DNA of 64,000 nt from Clostridiales bacterium (GTDB taxonomy: Bacteria > Bacillota > Clostridia > Christensenellales > Pumilibacteraceae): assembly GCA_029070965.1 (NCBI GenBank), contig JAIEBI010000057.1, positions 1 through 64,000 of the forward strand, in the 5' to 3' direction. Every line of letters begins with the position of its first letter. Positions within the stretch are counted from its first letter, which is position 1. Shown one piece after another: positions 41,523-49,993 of the stretch. Below the pieces are notes generated by a model. The model was given only the letters and a program-made list of their open reading frames with translations. It was not told where the DNA came from and searched no databases. The translations under genes and the position numbers were made by a program.

Positions 41523-42515
41523 ATGAAAAACTTCTTATTATCTATTTTAATAATGGTTATGCTGCTCCTCGGATTTACCGCTTGCAACAAAGGTAATTCG
41601 AACGGAACAGGCAATAACGGCAACGGCGAAATCACGCGCCCGCCCGTTTCTGCCTCTTCGAATATATTGATTGCATACTTTTCCTGCACCGACACTACCA
41701 AAGGGATAGCAAAGCATATCGAAGCGGAAACAAAAGGCACGTCGTACGAAATTACGCCGCAAGTGCCGTACACAGAGGACGACTTAAAGTATTACACAAA
41801 CTGCCGCGCCGACCGCGAACAAGCCGATCCTACCGCACGCCCCGCAATAAGCGGAAGCGTGGAAGATATAGACAAGTACAGCATAGTATTTTTGGGCTAC
41901 CCCATTTGGCACGGGCAAGCGCCCAAAATAATCTATACGTTTTTAGAGAGCTACGACTTTTCGAACAAGACGGTTATTCCGTTCTGCACGTCGCACAGCA
42001 GCGGCATAGGCAGCAGCGACACCAACTTACACTCCCTCGCGCCCGATGCCGAATGGAAAAGCGGCAAGCGGTTTGCGAGCGGCACAAGTCAAACCGGCGT
42101 AAAGGACTGGATTGACAGTCTTGACATTAAAACAGAAACGGAAATAGAGAGCATGCAAATTTATTTTACGATAGGAAATACCACTCTTGCGGCGACGCTC
42201 GAGGACAATACGGCGACGGCAGCGTTGAAGGAAAGACTGAAAACATCGCCCATAACAATCGAAATGAGCGACTACGGCGGATTTGAAAAGGTGGGCGGAC
42301 TCGGCTTTGATTTGCCGACAAGCAATGAACAAATCACGACGCAGCCCTGTGATTTTGTATTATATCAAGGCAATCAGCTTGTAATCTTTTACGGCTCCAA
42401 CAGCTGGAGCTACACTCGTTTAGGCAAAATCACGGGCGTAACGTCCGCACAGCTAAAAACCGTCCTCGGCAACGGCAGTGTAAGCGTTACGCTGTCGCTG
42501 TCAAATTCGCTTTAA
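41523..42515 (+). CDS. Flavodoxin/cyclophilin-like fusion lipoprotein
   Basis: A lipobox (GFTAC) is followed by a flavodoxin domain: ILIAYFSCTDTTKGIAKHIE binds FMN phosphate, then FLGYPIWHGQAPKII. From about residue 215 comes a cyclophilin-like domain (MQIYFTIGNTTLAATLEDN...ALKERLKTSPITIEM...GSNSWSYTRLGKI). It is thus a membrane-anchored extracytoplasmic flavoprotein, likely a reductase of quinones or thiols. It starts 3 nt after the hydrolase stop. Confidence 0.88.
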   Translation: MKNFLLSILIMVMLLLGFTACNKGNSNGTGNNGNGEITRPPVSASSNILIAYFSCTDTTKGIAKHIEAETKGTSYEITPQVPYTEDDLKYYTNCRADREQADPTARPAISGSVEDIDKYSIVFLGYPIWHGQAPKIIYTFLESYDFSNKTVIPFCTSHSSGIGSSDTNLHSLAPDAEWKSGKRFASGTSQTGVKDWIDSLDIKTETEIESMQIYFTIGNTTLAATLEDNTATAALKERLKTSPITIEMSDYGGFEKVGGLGFDLPTSNEQITTQPCDFVLYQGNQLVIFYGSNSWSYTRLGKITGVTSAQLKTVLGNGSVSVTLSLSNSL

Positions 42516-42542
42516 ATTCGGTAAGCGGCGAAAATAATGTCA

Positions 42543-42571
42543 TTGACTGAATACAGTAAGTATGTTATAAT
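42543..42571 (+). promoter_or_regulatory. Promoter of the flavodoxin-fold oxidoreductase gene
   Basis: TTGACT (42543-42548), 17 nt and TATAAT (42566-42571). The leader of about 25 nt holds no clear ribosome site. Confidence 0.7.
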
Positions 42572-42603
42572 GATTATAACAAACAACTACGGTCGATATT
42601 AAA

Positions 42604-43332
42604 ATGAAAATAACTGTAATAAACGGTACGGAAAAGCACGGCGTTACCTATAAGCTGAAAGAGCTGTTTTTGGAACGGTTCAAATCGGTTGCCGAAATTA
42701 CCGAATTTTACTTACCCAAGGACTGCCCCGAATTTTGCCTTGGCTGCACCGCGTGCTTTACCAACGGCGAGCGCACTTGCAAGGATTATTCGTACATAGA
42801 GCGCATTGAAAAATCGCTGTTGCAAGCCGATTTGATAGTAATGACTTCCCCCGCTTACGTCATGCACGCCACGGGCGGAATGAAAGCACTGTTGGACCAT
42901 TTGGCGTACCGCTGGATGCCGCACCGCCCTGCGCCGCAAATGTTCGGCAAGCGCGCGGTAATAATTACGCAGTGCTTGGGCGCGGGCGCAAAATCTACGG
43001 CAAAAGATATACGCCACAGCCTGTCTTGGTGGGGCGTATCTAAAATAGGTGTGTTTTGCGGCGCTCTTATGAGCGATATCGCTTGGGATAAATTATCCGA
43101 TAAAAAGCACAAAAAGCTTACGAGAAAAATAAACAAGCTTGCCCGCAAGTTTTTAAAGATAAATTACAACAAGCCCGCGCATACAAAGCTTATTACCAAA
43201 ATCAAGTTTGCGCTTTGCCGCATGATACAAAAGAAAGTGCGCAAGAGCGGCGTGGAAAGCTTTGATGTAAAATATTGGGAGCAAAACGGCTGGCTGGGCA
43301 AAAACCGTCCGTGGAAAAAGCCGAAAGTATAA
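42604..43332 (+). CDS. NAD(P)H-dependent flavodoxin-fold oxidoreductase
   Basis: The 242 residues start MKITVINGTEKHGVTYKL and contain CLGCTACFTNGERTCKDY and VMTSPAYVMHATGGMKALLDHL, the pattern of NADPH-dependent FMN reductases and multimeric flavodoxins with a Cys-rich strand. A basic C-terminal extension (KKHKKLTRKINKLARKFLKI onward) of about 70 residues is longer than usual and may bind membrane or nucleic acid. It has its own promoter. Confidence 0.85.
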   Translation: MKITVINGTEKHGVTYKLKELFLERFKSVAEITEFYLPKDCPEFCLGCTACFTNGERTCKDYSYIERIEKSLLQADLIVMTSPAYVMHATGGMKALLDHLAYRWMPHRPAPQMFGKRAVIITQCLGAGAKSTAKDIRHSLSWWGVSKIGVFCGALMSDIAWDKLSDKKHKKLTRKINKLARKFLKINYNKPAHTKLITKIKFALCRMIQKKVRKSGVESFDVKYWEQNGWLGKNRPWKKPKV

Positions 43333-43335
43333 GAG

Positions 43336-43364
43336 AAATCGAGTATAAAAATACTCGATTTTTC
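43336..43364. terminator. Bidirectional terminator
   Basis: AAATCGAGTAT-AAAA-ATACTCGATTT is a perfect 11-bp stem with T-rich flanks, between convergent genes. Confidence 0.85.
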
Positions 43365-43365
43365 T

Positions 43366-44670
43366 TTATTTATTTTCGGTATCGGTCATTATTTGAATGA
43401 TTGTTTTGTTTGTTTGCGCCATGCCCTCGCCCGCTATGCGCCCGATATTGCATACCGTGTCGTTTACGCTGTCGCCTGCAACGCCGTCACCAGCATTAAA
43501 GTTTTTATGCGAGCGCGCCATTTCAAAGCCCATAATACCCGCTTCCACAGCCATTGCGATTTTGGCGGCGCACGACGCCTTGGCGCCGTCGCAAATGGTG
43601 CCCGAAAGTATTACCACACTGTTTACAAGCGTTTGCGCTATCTCGTCGTAGTCCCCGCCGTTGTGCAAATAGCTTATGCCGCAACCGCTGCCGCAACCCG
43701 CGCTGATAGCGCCGCAATACGCTGACAGACAGCCTATTTCAGTCTTTTGGTACAGCGTGGTCAAGTTGGCTACGATAAGCGCGCGGAGCAGCGTGTCCTC
43801 GTCTGCGTTCAATTCCTTGGCGTACACTATAACGGGAAGCGAAGTCGTCATACCCTGATTGCCGCTGCCCGACACTATGCATACGGGCATTTCGCAACCG
43901 CTCATTCGCGCGTCCGATCCTGCGGCGGCATAGGCACGCGCCTTATTGCGCACACTGCAATTTCCGTTGTTATATAGCAGTTTACCGATTGACGCGCCGT
44001 AGTCGCCTTTCAGTCCCTCGTCGGCTATGGCAAGGTTTACCTCGATTTGGCGTTTTAGAAGTTCGCGCAATTCGTCCAAATCGACCGACTTTGCAAACTC
44101 AACTATATTCTTCATATTAAGCACTTTGTGGTCGCAGTGCTTTACTGTGCATGTATGCGCCTGTATGTACTCGTCCGTTATATCCTTCCCGTCTCTTAGT
44201 ATAGCCACCACGTTGGTATGCTCGCCCACAATATGCACACGCGCAGTATGGCCGTCACGGGTTGCCGAAAGGTCGATTTCAAATTCGTCCTCGGACTCGA
44301 TGCCGTAAACCTTAATGTCGGCGGCGTTCATATATTCTTTTATTTCGGAATGTTTACTCTCACCGAGCGCGCTCAAAACGTTCAAACCAAGCTGCGGGCT
44401 GTCGGCAATAACACCCGCCGCCACGGCGGCGTTTACGCCATGCAACCCGCCCGTAGCGGGAACAAGCACACTCTTTACATTTTTTATAATACTGCCCGAA
44501 AGCCCGACCTTAACCGCGGCGGGCGGACGCCCAAGCACGTGCGTTGCGATAGACGACGCGTACGCGATAGATATAGGCTCGGTACAGCCCATAGCGAGGA
44601 GTAGCTCCTCCCTAAGTATATCAGCGTAAGCGGTAAACCACGCCTTATCTTTGGTATTGTCGTTGACCAT
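43366..44670 (-). CDS. cyuA: L-cysteine desulfidase (CyuA/UPF0597 family)
   Basis: This iron-sulfur enzyme breaks cysteine down to pyruvate, ammonia and sulfide. GCTEPISIAYA, SGSGNQGMTTSLPVI, and the cysteines in SAYCGAISAGCGSGCG and GTICDGAKASCA match the family that includes CyuA/YhaM and resembles the L-serine dehydratase alpha subunit. The 434 residues are typical. It begins 7 nt after the proS stop with no ribosome site, so it is coupled to proS. Confidence 0.9.
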   Translation of the reverse strand: MVNDNTKDKAWFTAYADILREELLLAMGCTEPISIAYASSIATHVLGRPPAAVKVGLSGSIIKNVKSVLVPATGGLHGVNAAVAAGVIADSPQLGLNVLSALGESKHSEIKEYMNAADIKVYGIESEDEFEIDLSATRDGHTARVHIVGEHTNVVAILRDGKDITDEYIQAHTCTVKHCDHKVLNMKNIVEFAKSVDLDELRELLKRQIEVNLAIADEGLKGDYGASIGKLLYNNGNCSVRNKARAYAAAGSDARMSGCEMPVCIVSGSGNQGMTTSLPVIVYAKELNADEDTLLRALIVANLTTLYQKTEIGCLSAYCGAISAGCGSGCGISYLHNGGDYDEIAQTLVNSVVILSGTICDGAKASCAAKIAMAVEAGIMGFEMARSHKNFNAGDGVAGDSVNDTVCNIGRIAGEGMAQTNKTIIQIMTDTENK

Positions 44671-44677
44671 ATTTACG

Positions 44678-46402
44678 TTACATTTTATATTTATTCAGCT
44701 CGGCGCGGACTGTTTTTATCACCTCGTCGGCGGCGCCGTTTAAGTCAAGCGTTTCCTTCATAGTCTTGTCGCGCGAGGTAAATTCCACAACGCCGCTTTT
44801 CATATTACGCGGACTGACGATTACGCGGTACGGAACGCCCAACAGGTCGGCGTCCGAGAACATTACGCCCGCGCTTACGTTGCGGTCGTCGTAAATAACC
44901 TCTATGCCACTACTCTGTAAGCTTTCGTACAGCTTGTCGGCATACGCCTTGATTTCCGCGTCGTCGGCACGCACGGCGCACAAATGCACCTGCCACGGCG
45001 ATACCGAAAGCGGCCAAATGGGCCCGTAATTGTCGTGATGCGCTTCCGCAATAGCCGCGGCAAGCCGACCCACGCCAATACCGTAACAGCCCATAATCGG
45101 ATACTGAGAATTGCCGTCGTTGTCGAGATATGTCATACCCATCGACTTGGTGTACTTGGTGCCAAGCTGGAATATGTTACCCACCTCTATGCCGCGCGAA
45201 ACCGTTATGCTGTGCTTGCCGCAAACGGGACAAATGCCGCCGTCCACAATTTTGGCAAAGTCATGGTACTCCGCGCCTTTTACGTCGCGCGCCATGTCGA
45301 GTCCGGTGCAATGATAATCGTTCTCATTCGCGCCGCAAACAAGGTTGTTCATATCTTTCAGCGACCTGTCAAACAGCACCGTCGCCTTGGCGCTAAATCC
45401 CACAGGACCGATAAAGCCGGCAACAATGCCGCTCTCCTCGGTTATGACCGCGGGGTGAATATCGCAGCCCAAGTAGTTAGTGAGCTTTGTTTCGTTTACC
45501 TCCAAATCGCCGCGAATAAACAGCACTACGTAGCTGTCGTCGGCATTACGCTGATACACCACCGCCTTGCACGAAGAAGCCGTTTCGCATTTAAGGAATG
45601 AACATACCTCCTCGATGGTGTGGCTATTCGGCGTATGCACCTTTGTGAGCTTTTCGCTCTTCGCCTTTGCGGGCGCGTCCAAAACGCATTCCGCAGCTTC
45701 TACATTCGCTCTATATCCACAATCATTGCATATGGCGATAGAATCCTCGCCGATAGCTGTAAGTAGCATAAACTCGTGCGAAATGCTGCCGCCCATCATT
45801 CCCGAATCGGACTTTACCGAAATGACCTCGGGGAGTCCAACGCGCGCGTAAATGCGCTCGTACGCCTTGTGCGCCTTGTCGTAATATTCTTCCAAATCAG
45901 CTTGGCTTGTATGGAAGGAGTACGCGTCCTTCATTGTGAATTCGCGCACCCTTATAAGCCCCGCGCGCGGACGCGCCTCGTCGCGGAACTTGGTTTGGAT
46001 TTGATATATCATAAAGGGATATTTTGCGTAGGTCTGACCGTACTCGCGTACAAGATGCACCGCCGCCTCCTCGTGCGTCATACCGAGCACGAGCGGGCTG
46101 TTGTTGCGGTCGTTAAACCTCGCCATTTCCTTGCCGATGCTCTTGTACCTGCCCGACTCCTGCCAAATGGACGCGGGCATGACTACGGGGAACTGCACTT
46201 CCTGTCCGTCGATTAAATCCATCTCCTCGCGCATAATTTGTTCGATTTTTTTGGTCACGCGCTTGAGCGGCATGAACGACGAAAATATTCCGTTTGCAAC
46301 GTACTTTACATATCCGCCGCGCACCATAAAGGCGTGACTGTCCACAACGCAATCGGCGGGCTTTTCCTTAAAACGTTCGCCTACAAGCTTATCAAGCTTC
46401 AT
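44678..46402 (-). CDS. proS: Prolyl-tRNA synthetase (bacterial type)
   Basis: The 574 residues include class II motif 2 (FRDEARPRAGLIRVREFTMKD), a YbaK-type editing insertion (ASSCKAVVYQRNADDSYVVL) and the anticodon-binding domain at the C-terminus. It charges tRNA-Pro. AGGAG lies upstream of the ATG. The 28-nt gap after the transglutaminase-like gene lacks a terminator, so read-through from that gene is possible. Confidence 0.97.
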   Translation of the reverse strand: MKLDKLVGERFKEKPADCVVDSHAFMVRGGYVKYVANGIFSSFMPLKRVTKKIEQIMREEMDLIDGQEVQFPVVMPASIWQESGRYKSIGKEMARFNDRNNSPLVLGMTHEEAAVHLVREYGQTYAKYPFMIYQIQTKFRDEARPRAGLIRVREFTMKDAYSFHTSQADLEEYYDKAHKAYERIYARVGLPEVISVKSDSGMMGGSISHEFMLLTAIGEDSIAICNDCGYRANVEAAECVLDAPAKAKSEKLTKVHTPNSHTIEEVCSFLKCETASSCKAVVYQRNADDSYVVLFIRGDLEVNETKLTNYLGCDIHPAVITEESGIVAGFIGPVGFSAKATVLFDRSLKDMNNLVCGANENDYHCTGLDMARDVKGAEYHDFAKIVDGGICPVCGKHSITVSRGIEVGNIFQLGTKYTKSMGMTYLDNDGNSQYPIMGCYGIGVGRLAAAIAEAHHDNYGPIWPLSVSPWQVHLCAVRADDAEIKAYADKLYESLQSSGIEVIYDDRNVSAGVMFSDADLLGVPYRVIVSPRNMKSGVVEFTSRDKTMKETLDLNGAADEVIKTVRAELNKYKM

Positions 46403-46430
46403 ACGAATAACTCCTTATTGTTGTTTCGGT

Positions 46431-49400
46431 TTACTTTTTGTTTTTGTCGGTGGGAGCGGGACGCGTTGCGCCTGTCGGACGCTGCGGCGTCGTGCCACTC
46501 GGGCGCGTAGACGCAGACGGACGCGCGGTAGGCGCGGCAGGTCTTTGCGTATTCGCACCTGTCGGACGCTGCGGCGTTGCCGCCGTAGGACGTTGCGATG
46601 TCGGGCGTTGAGTTGAACTGCCGCTTGGTCTTTGCTGCGCAGTAGATGTCGGTCTTTGCGTTGCTGTTCCGCTTTGCGGGCGTTGCGGCGTTGCCGTCGG
46701 ACGCGTAGGAGTTGCGGGGCGCGTGGGCGGTGCCGTCCTGTTTGCCGTTGCCGTATTTGCCGTCACGGTCTTATCCGTCTTGGCAGGCTCGGGCCTAGTC
46801 GCAGGTTTTGTTGCCGCCTTATCCTTCGTAGCCGCCGCTTCCTTGTTTGTCGTTGCTTTTGCCTTAGCGGTCTTGTTTTTGTTGCCAGCAGTCGCCCTTT
46901 GAGCTCCATTCTTTTTGCGGAAGATAAGGAACAGTGCAACTGCCGCCGCTGCCGCAATCACGACTACTGCTATCACTATGCCGACTATAAGTCCGACGTT
47001 GGCGCCTTTTTCGGGCGCCTTGGGCGTAGGATCGCCCGCCACGTATGCGACTATCATATCCTTGTCGGTAACAATCAAATCGTGCTCGACAACCTTCAAG
47101 TTATTGTCGGCGATAAACTTGGTCGCACGGTCGGAAATAAACGTCACAACAACACTATTGTTGGCTTTGAGTTCGGTTTCGTTAAGCGTGAGCTTGCCGT
47201 CAACCACGCTCGCCTTTTTGTCCACACCGTTTACAAGCACGCGGTCTAAGGCATATCCCTCGTCCTCGGTTATGGTGTATGTTACGGAGCCGCCGCTTGC
47301 AACGCTCACTATATCCTTTTTATCGATATTGCCGCCGCTGCCGTCAACCGAAGCAAGCACACGCTTGTCAAGGTCTTTAACCGACGGGCTGTCGGATTTG
47401 ACCGCGCAAATCATAAACGGCGAGAAGCTTCTTACCGTAGCGATAATGCCGTACTCGTTGACGACGCACGGAACGGCTTCCACCTCTTTAATCGTGCCGT
47501 CGTCGTTTTTCTTGTAATGATAAACGGTGAAGCTGACGCCTGCATCCTCCGGTCCAATTCCCTCGGGGAAACCGAAGCCGACCTGCATATAGCTGCCGTC
47601 GGGAACTTTTTGCAAACAGCCGCATATCTGCAAATCGATTTGGTAGGTCGAGCTCGCCAAAATTTTATCGTTGAGCGTCTTAGCCGCTTCCGCCATTTGC
47701 TCGTTTTCCGCCTTAGTCGGTTGGTTGATTACGAGCATGAGCTGGCTGCGTTGATTAACAATGGGTTGACCGTTCTTGTCTTTAAACTGATTGAGCGATT
47801 CGTCACTGGCGCTGACAAACTTAGGCTCGCCGTAAATCTTAATAAACAGCCTGCCGTCGTTAAATACCTTAGGGCAAATAATAGAGCTGTTGAGTCTCTT
47901 GAAAGCGAACCTACCCGCTTCAGGTGTTTCGCCGGTGTCCTTGCCTATGAGATTTGTAGGCGCCAAGTAGTACGAAAGACCGTTGTGCGAATACATCAAG
48001 CTGGGCGTGAAGGTGAAAGTAACTGTGTTGGTGTCTTCGTGCCAAACCACGTTTTCCACTTTGATTTTGTTATATATATCGCTACGCTCCGCAGTGACCT
48101 CGATGTCCACAACAGGATTTGTAGGATCTTCATATACAAGTTGCTCGTCGTAAGTAATGGATATATTCGTAGGTTCAAAGCTCTCTATGTAGCCCGGTAC
48201 GTTGGGCGTCATCGATTTAATATGGGGTTTACCCTTAGCCACGCCGAAATCCTGATTGTTATACTTTGCGCTTACAGCAAGAATATTTTTGGTATCGAGG
48301 TTTTGCCACGTACCTGCCGACATTATTCCCAAGTCCGTTGTGGCGTCGGGAGCAACGTTGATAATTGCAAACTGCGAATACTGTTCTGCCATATACGGCA
48401 TAAACAGTGTGTATTTGCCGACAATTACTTCATCGGCCGTATTTTCAGCCAAGAAATCGACATACGCGGTATAGTCAACCCACGGCTTATCGTCGCCCAA
48501 GCGCACTGCAAGGTATTTTCCGTCAGCCTTTAACTGGTTGATGTTTTTGTTCTCGTAGCTTACGCCTACCAATCCGGAAGCATCGTAACCGAGCTCTACG
48601 CCGCCCACCTTGCCGCTGTCCTTAAACTCAAAACCGTTACTGTCGGTAAACTCGCCATAATCGAGCGTGCGAAGAACGGGATATCTGACCTTAAACTCGG
48701 ATGAAGAAATAACGGGATCCTCGTATCTATTTTTCATTAAGGAAATCTCGCCCAAAAGCAAATACTTGCCGTGGTTGTTTTCCGTATCGTTCCACGTTAC
48801 GTCTACGCCGTACCATTGTCCTTCCACTTTAACGGCATTCCACATATGCGGCTCGTAGGCTGCTTCCCGCCCGTCCACGCTGTCAATGCCGTTGCACGCC
48901 GGACCGGCAACAAGCACGCACGGAATGCCGAGCTTATCCATTATTACCTTAAACGCTTTGGAATAACCCTCGCACAACGCTTTGCCCTCACCGCTGTTTA
49001 GAATGCCGTAAGCGGTGTATACGTATCCGTTGTATGCGCGGTCGCTGTGCACGTCGTCGTACGCGCCGAAATCGTATTTGGCTTTTTCGCACAAATATTC
49101 GTTTACGTATTGTATTTGCTCGACAACGCCCGTTTTCGCCTTTGCGGCCGTTACCACTGTTTCCACTTGCGCGTTAAAGTCCTCCACCGCGGCTTTTACG
49201 TCAGCTTTGGACGAAGCGGTGTAGTCCGCATAATAATTAGCCTCTCTGCCCGCACCGAGGTACGCAACGTGAGTGTTGCCGTCCGAGCTGAACGTAAGGC
49301 GCATTTTATGCACGTCCACGTAAAACAGTTCGGGATGGTCGAGGTAAAACGCGTCGCGCGCCGCTCCCAATGCTACGGGGATTGCGGGCGACTTGTTAAT

Positions 49401-49691
49401 AATATAATCGCCGAGTTCTCTTTGAGTAAGCACCGACGTCAAGTCGTATTCCTCGGTACAGTCTTCGAAATAGTCTTCTTTCATATCCCACAGCGCGTCG
49501 TACAGCCGCTCAGCGAGCTTGCTGTTTTTGAGCTGGGAGTAATAGTAGCCGTGCGCATTGTCCTCGGCTTCCGCGGCGGTCGCACGGCGAGGCGCCGCAA
49601 ATACCGATATGGCTATGATGGCGGAAATAACCATGCATAACGCCGAAAGCATTAACGCCAAAATGGGATTATGTACCGAACGTGTTCTCAT
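46431..49691 (-). CDS. Membrane-anchored transglutaminase-like protein with Arg/Pro-rich cytoplasmic tail
   Basis: The start at 49691 (MRTRSVHNPIL) is set by AAAGGAG 7 nt upstream. Of 1086 residues the first 35 are a signal or anchor. A transglutaminase-like domain follows with Cys in GKALCEGYSKAF (about 239), His in AYEPHMWNAVKV (about 282) and Asp in GVDVTWND (about 299). Beta domains come next, including an InlB-like repeat (TYTITEDEGYALDRVLVNG), then a C-terminal helix (GLIVGIVIAVVVIAAAAAVA). A tail of about 150 residues made of TQRPT/TPQRPTG repeats should be cytoplasmic. It could cross-link or cleave surface proteins. Confidence 0.85.
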   Translation of the reverse strand: MRTRSVHNPILALMLSALCMVISAIIAISVFAAPRRATAAEAEDNAHGYYYSQLKNSKLAERLYDALWDMKEDYFEDCTEEYDLTSVLTQRELGDYIINKSPAIPVALGAARDAFYLDHPELFYVDVHKMRLTFSSDGNTHVAYLGAGREANYYADYTASSKADVKAAVEDFNAQVETVVTAAKAKTGVVEQIQYVNEYLCEKAKYDFGAYDDVHSDRAYNGYVYTAYGILNSGEGKALCEGYSKAFKVIMDKLGIPCVLVAGPACNGIDSVDGREAAYEPHMWNAVKVEGQWYGVDVTWNDTENNHGKYLLLGEISLMKNRYEDPVISSSEFKVRYPVLRTLDYGEFTDSNGFEFKDSGKVGGVELGYDASGLVGVSYENKNINQLKADGKYLAVRLGDDKPWVDYTAYVDFLAENTADEVIVGKYTLFMPYMAEQYSQFAIINVAPDATTDLGIMSAGTWQNLDTKNILAVSAKYNNQDFGVAKGKPHIKSMTPNVPGYIESFEPTNISITYDEQLVYEDPTNPVVDIEVTAERSDIYNKIKVENVVWHEDTNTVTFTFTPSLMYSHNGLSYYLAPTNLIGKDTGETPEAGRFAFKRLNSSIICPKVFNDGRLFIKIYGEPKFVSASDESLNQFKDKNGQPIVNQRSQLMLVINQPTKAENEQMAEAAKTLNDKILASSTYQIDLQICGCLQKVPDGSYMQVGFGFPEGIGPEDAGVSFTVYHYKKNDDGTIKEVEAVPCVVNEYGIIATVRSFSPFMICAVKSDSPSVKDLDKRVLASVDGSGGNIDKKDIVSVASGGSVTYTITEDEGYALDRVLVNGVDKKASVVDGKLTLNETELKANNSVVVTFISDRATKFIADNNLKVVEHDLIVTDKDMIVAYVAGDPTPKAPEKGANVGLIVGIVIAVVVIAAAAAVALFLIFRKKNGAQRATAGNKNKTAKAKATTNKEAAATKDKAATKPATRPEPAKTDKTVTANTATANRTAPPTRPATPTRPTATPQRPQSGTATQRPTSTAQQRPSGSSTQRPTSQRPTAATPQRPTGANTQRPAAPTARPSASTRPSGTTPQRPTGATRPAPTDKNKK

Positions 49692-49855
49692 AAAATCTCC
49701 TTTACAGAAAACTGTTATAGTATTTGCATTATATAACAAGCAAATTTGCTTGCTTGCAAGGACAAATTTGCGCCGTGTAACAATAGCTGCACTCAAAATG
49801 TTTACATTTTGTTCGAGAGCTTGCTCTCGATATAGGCGCGCAAGCGACTTGTGCA
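49692..49855 (-). promoter_or_regulatory. Structured 5' leader of the transglutaminase-like gene
   Basis: Three perfect hairpins follow one another on the minus strand: CGAGAG-CAAG-CTCTCG, CAAAATG-TAAA-CATTTTG and GCAAATTTG...CAAATTTGC (14-nt loop). They occupy roughly 49739-49832 and lie between a consensus promoter and the ribosome site. They match no known riboswitch I can name. Confidence 0.5.
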
Positions 49856-49860
49856 ATGCT

Positions 49861-49889
49861 ATTATAATAGATATTCGGTAATTTGTCAA
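49861..49889 (-). promoter_or_regulatory. Consensus promoter of the transglutaminase-like gene
   Basis: TTGACA (49884-49889), 17 nt and TATAAT (49861-49866). Confidence 0.85.
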
Positions 49890-49944
49890 TCGTTTCCGCG
49901 CGACGCACAGTGTGCGACAAAATCACGCATGTATAAAACATGCA

Positions 49945-49973
49945 ACAAAAAAGCCCGAAAGTCTTTCGGGCTT
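49945..49973 (-). terminator. Terminator of the MoxR/vWA/LRR operon
   Basis: AAGCCCGAAAG-A-CTTTCGGGCTT is followed by a T-run on the minus strand, about 20 nt after the LRR lipoprotein stop. Confidence 0.88.
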
Positions 49974-49993
49974 ATGTTAATTATTTGCTTATC

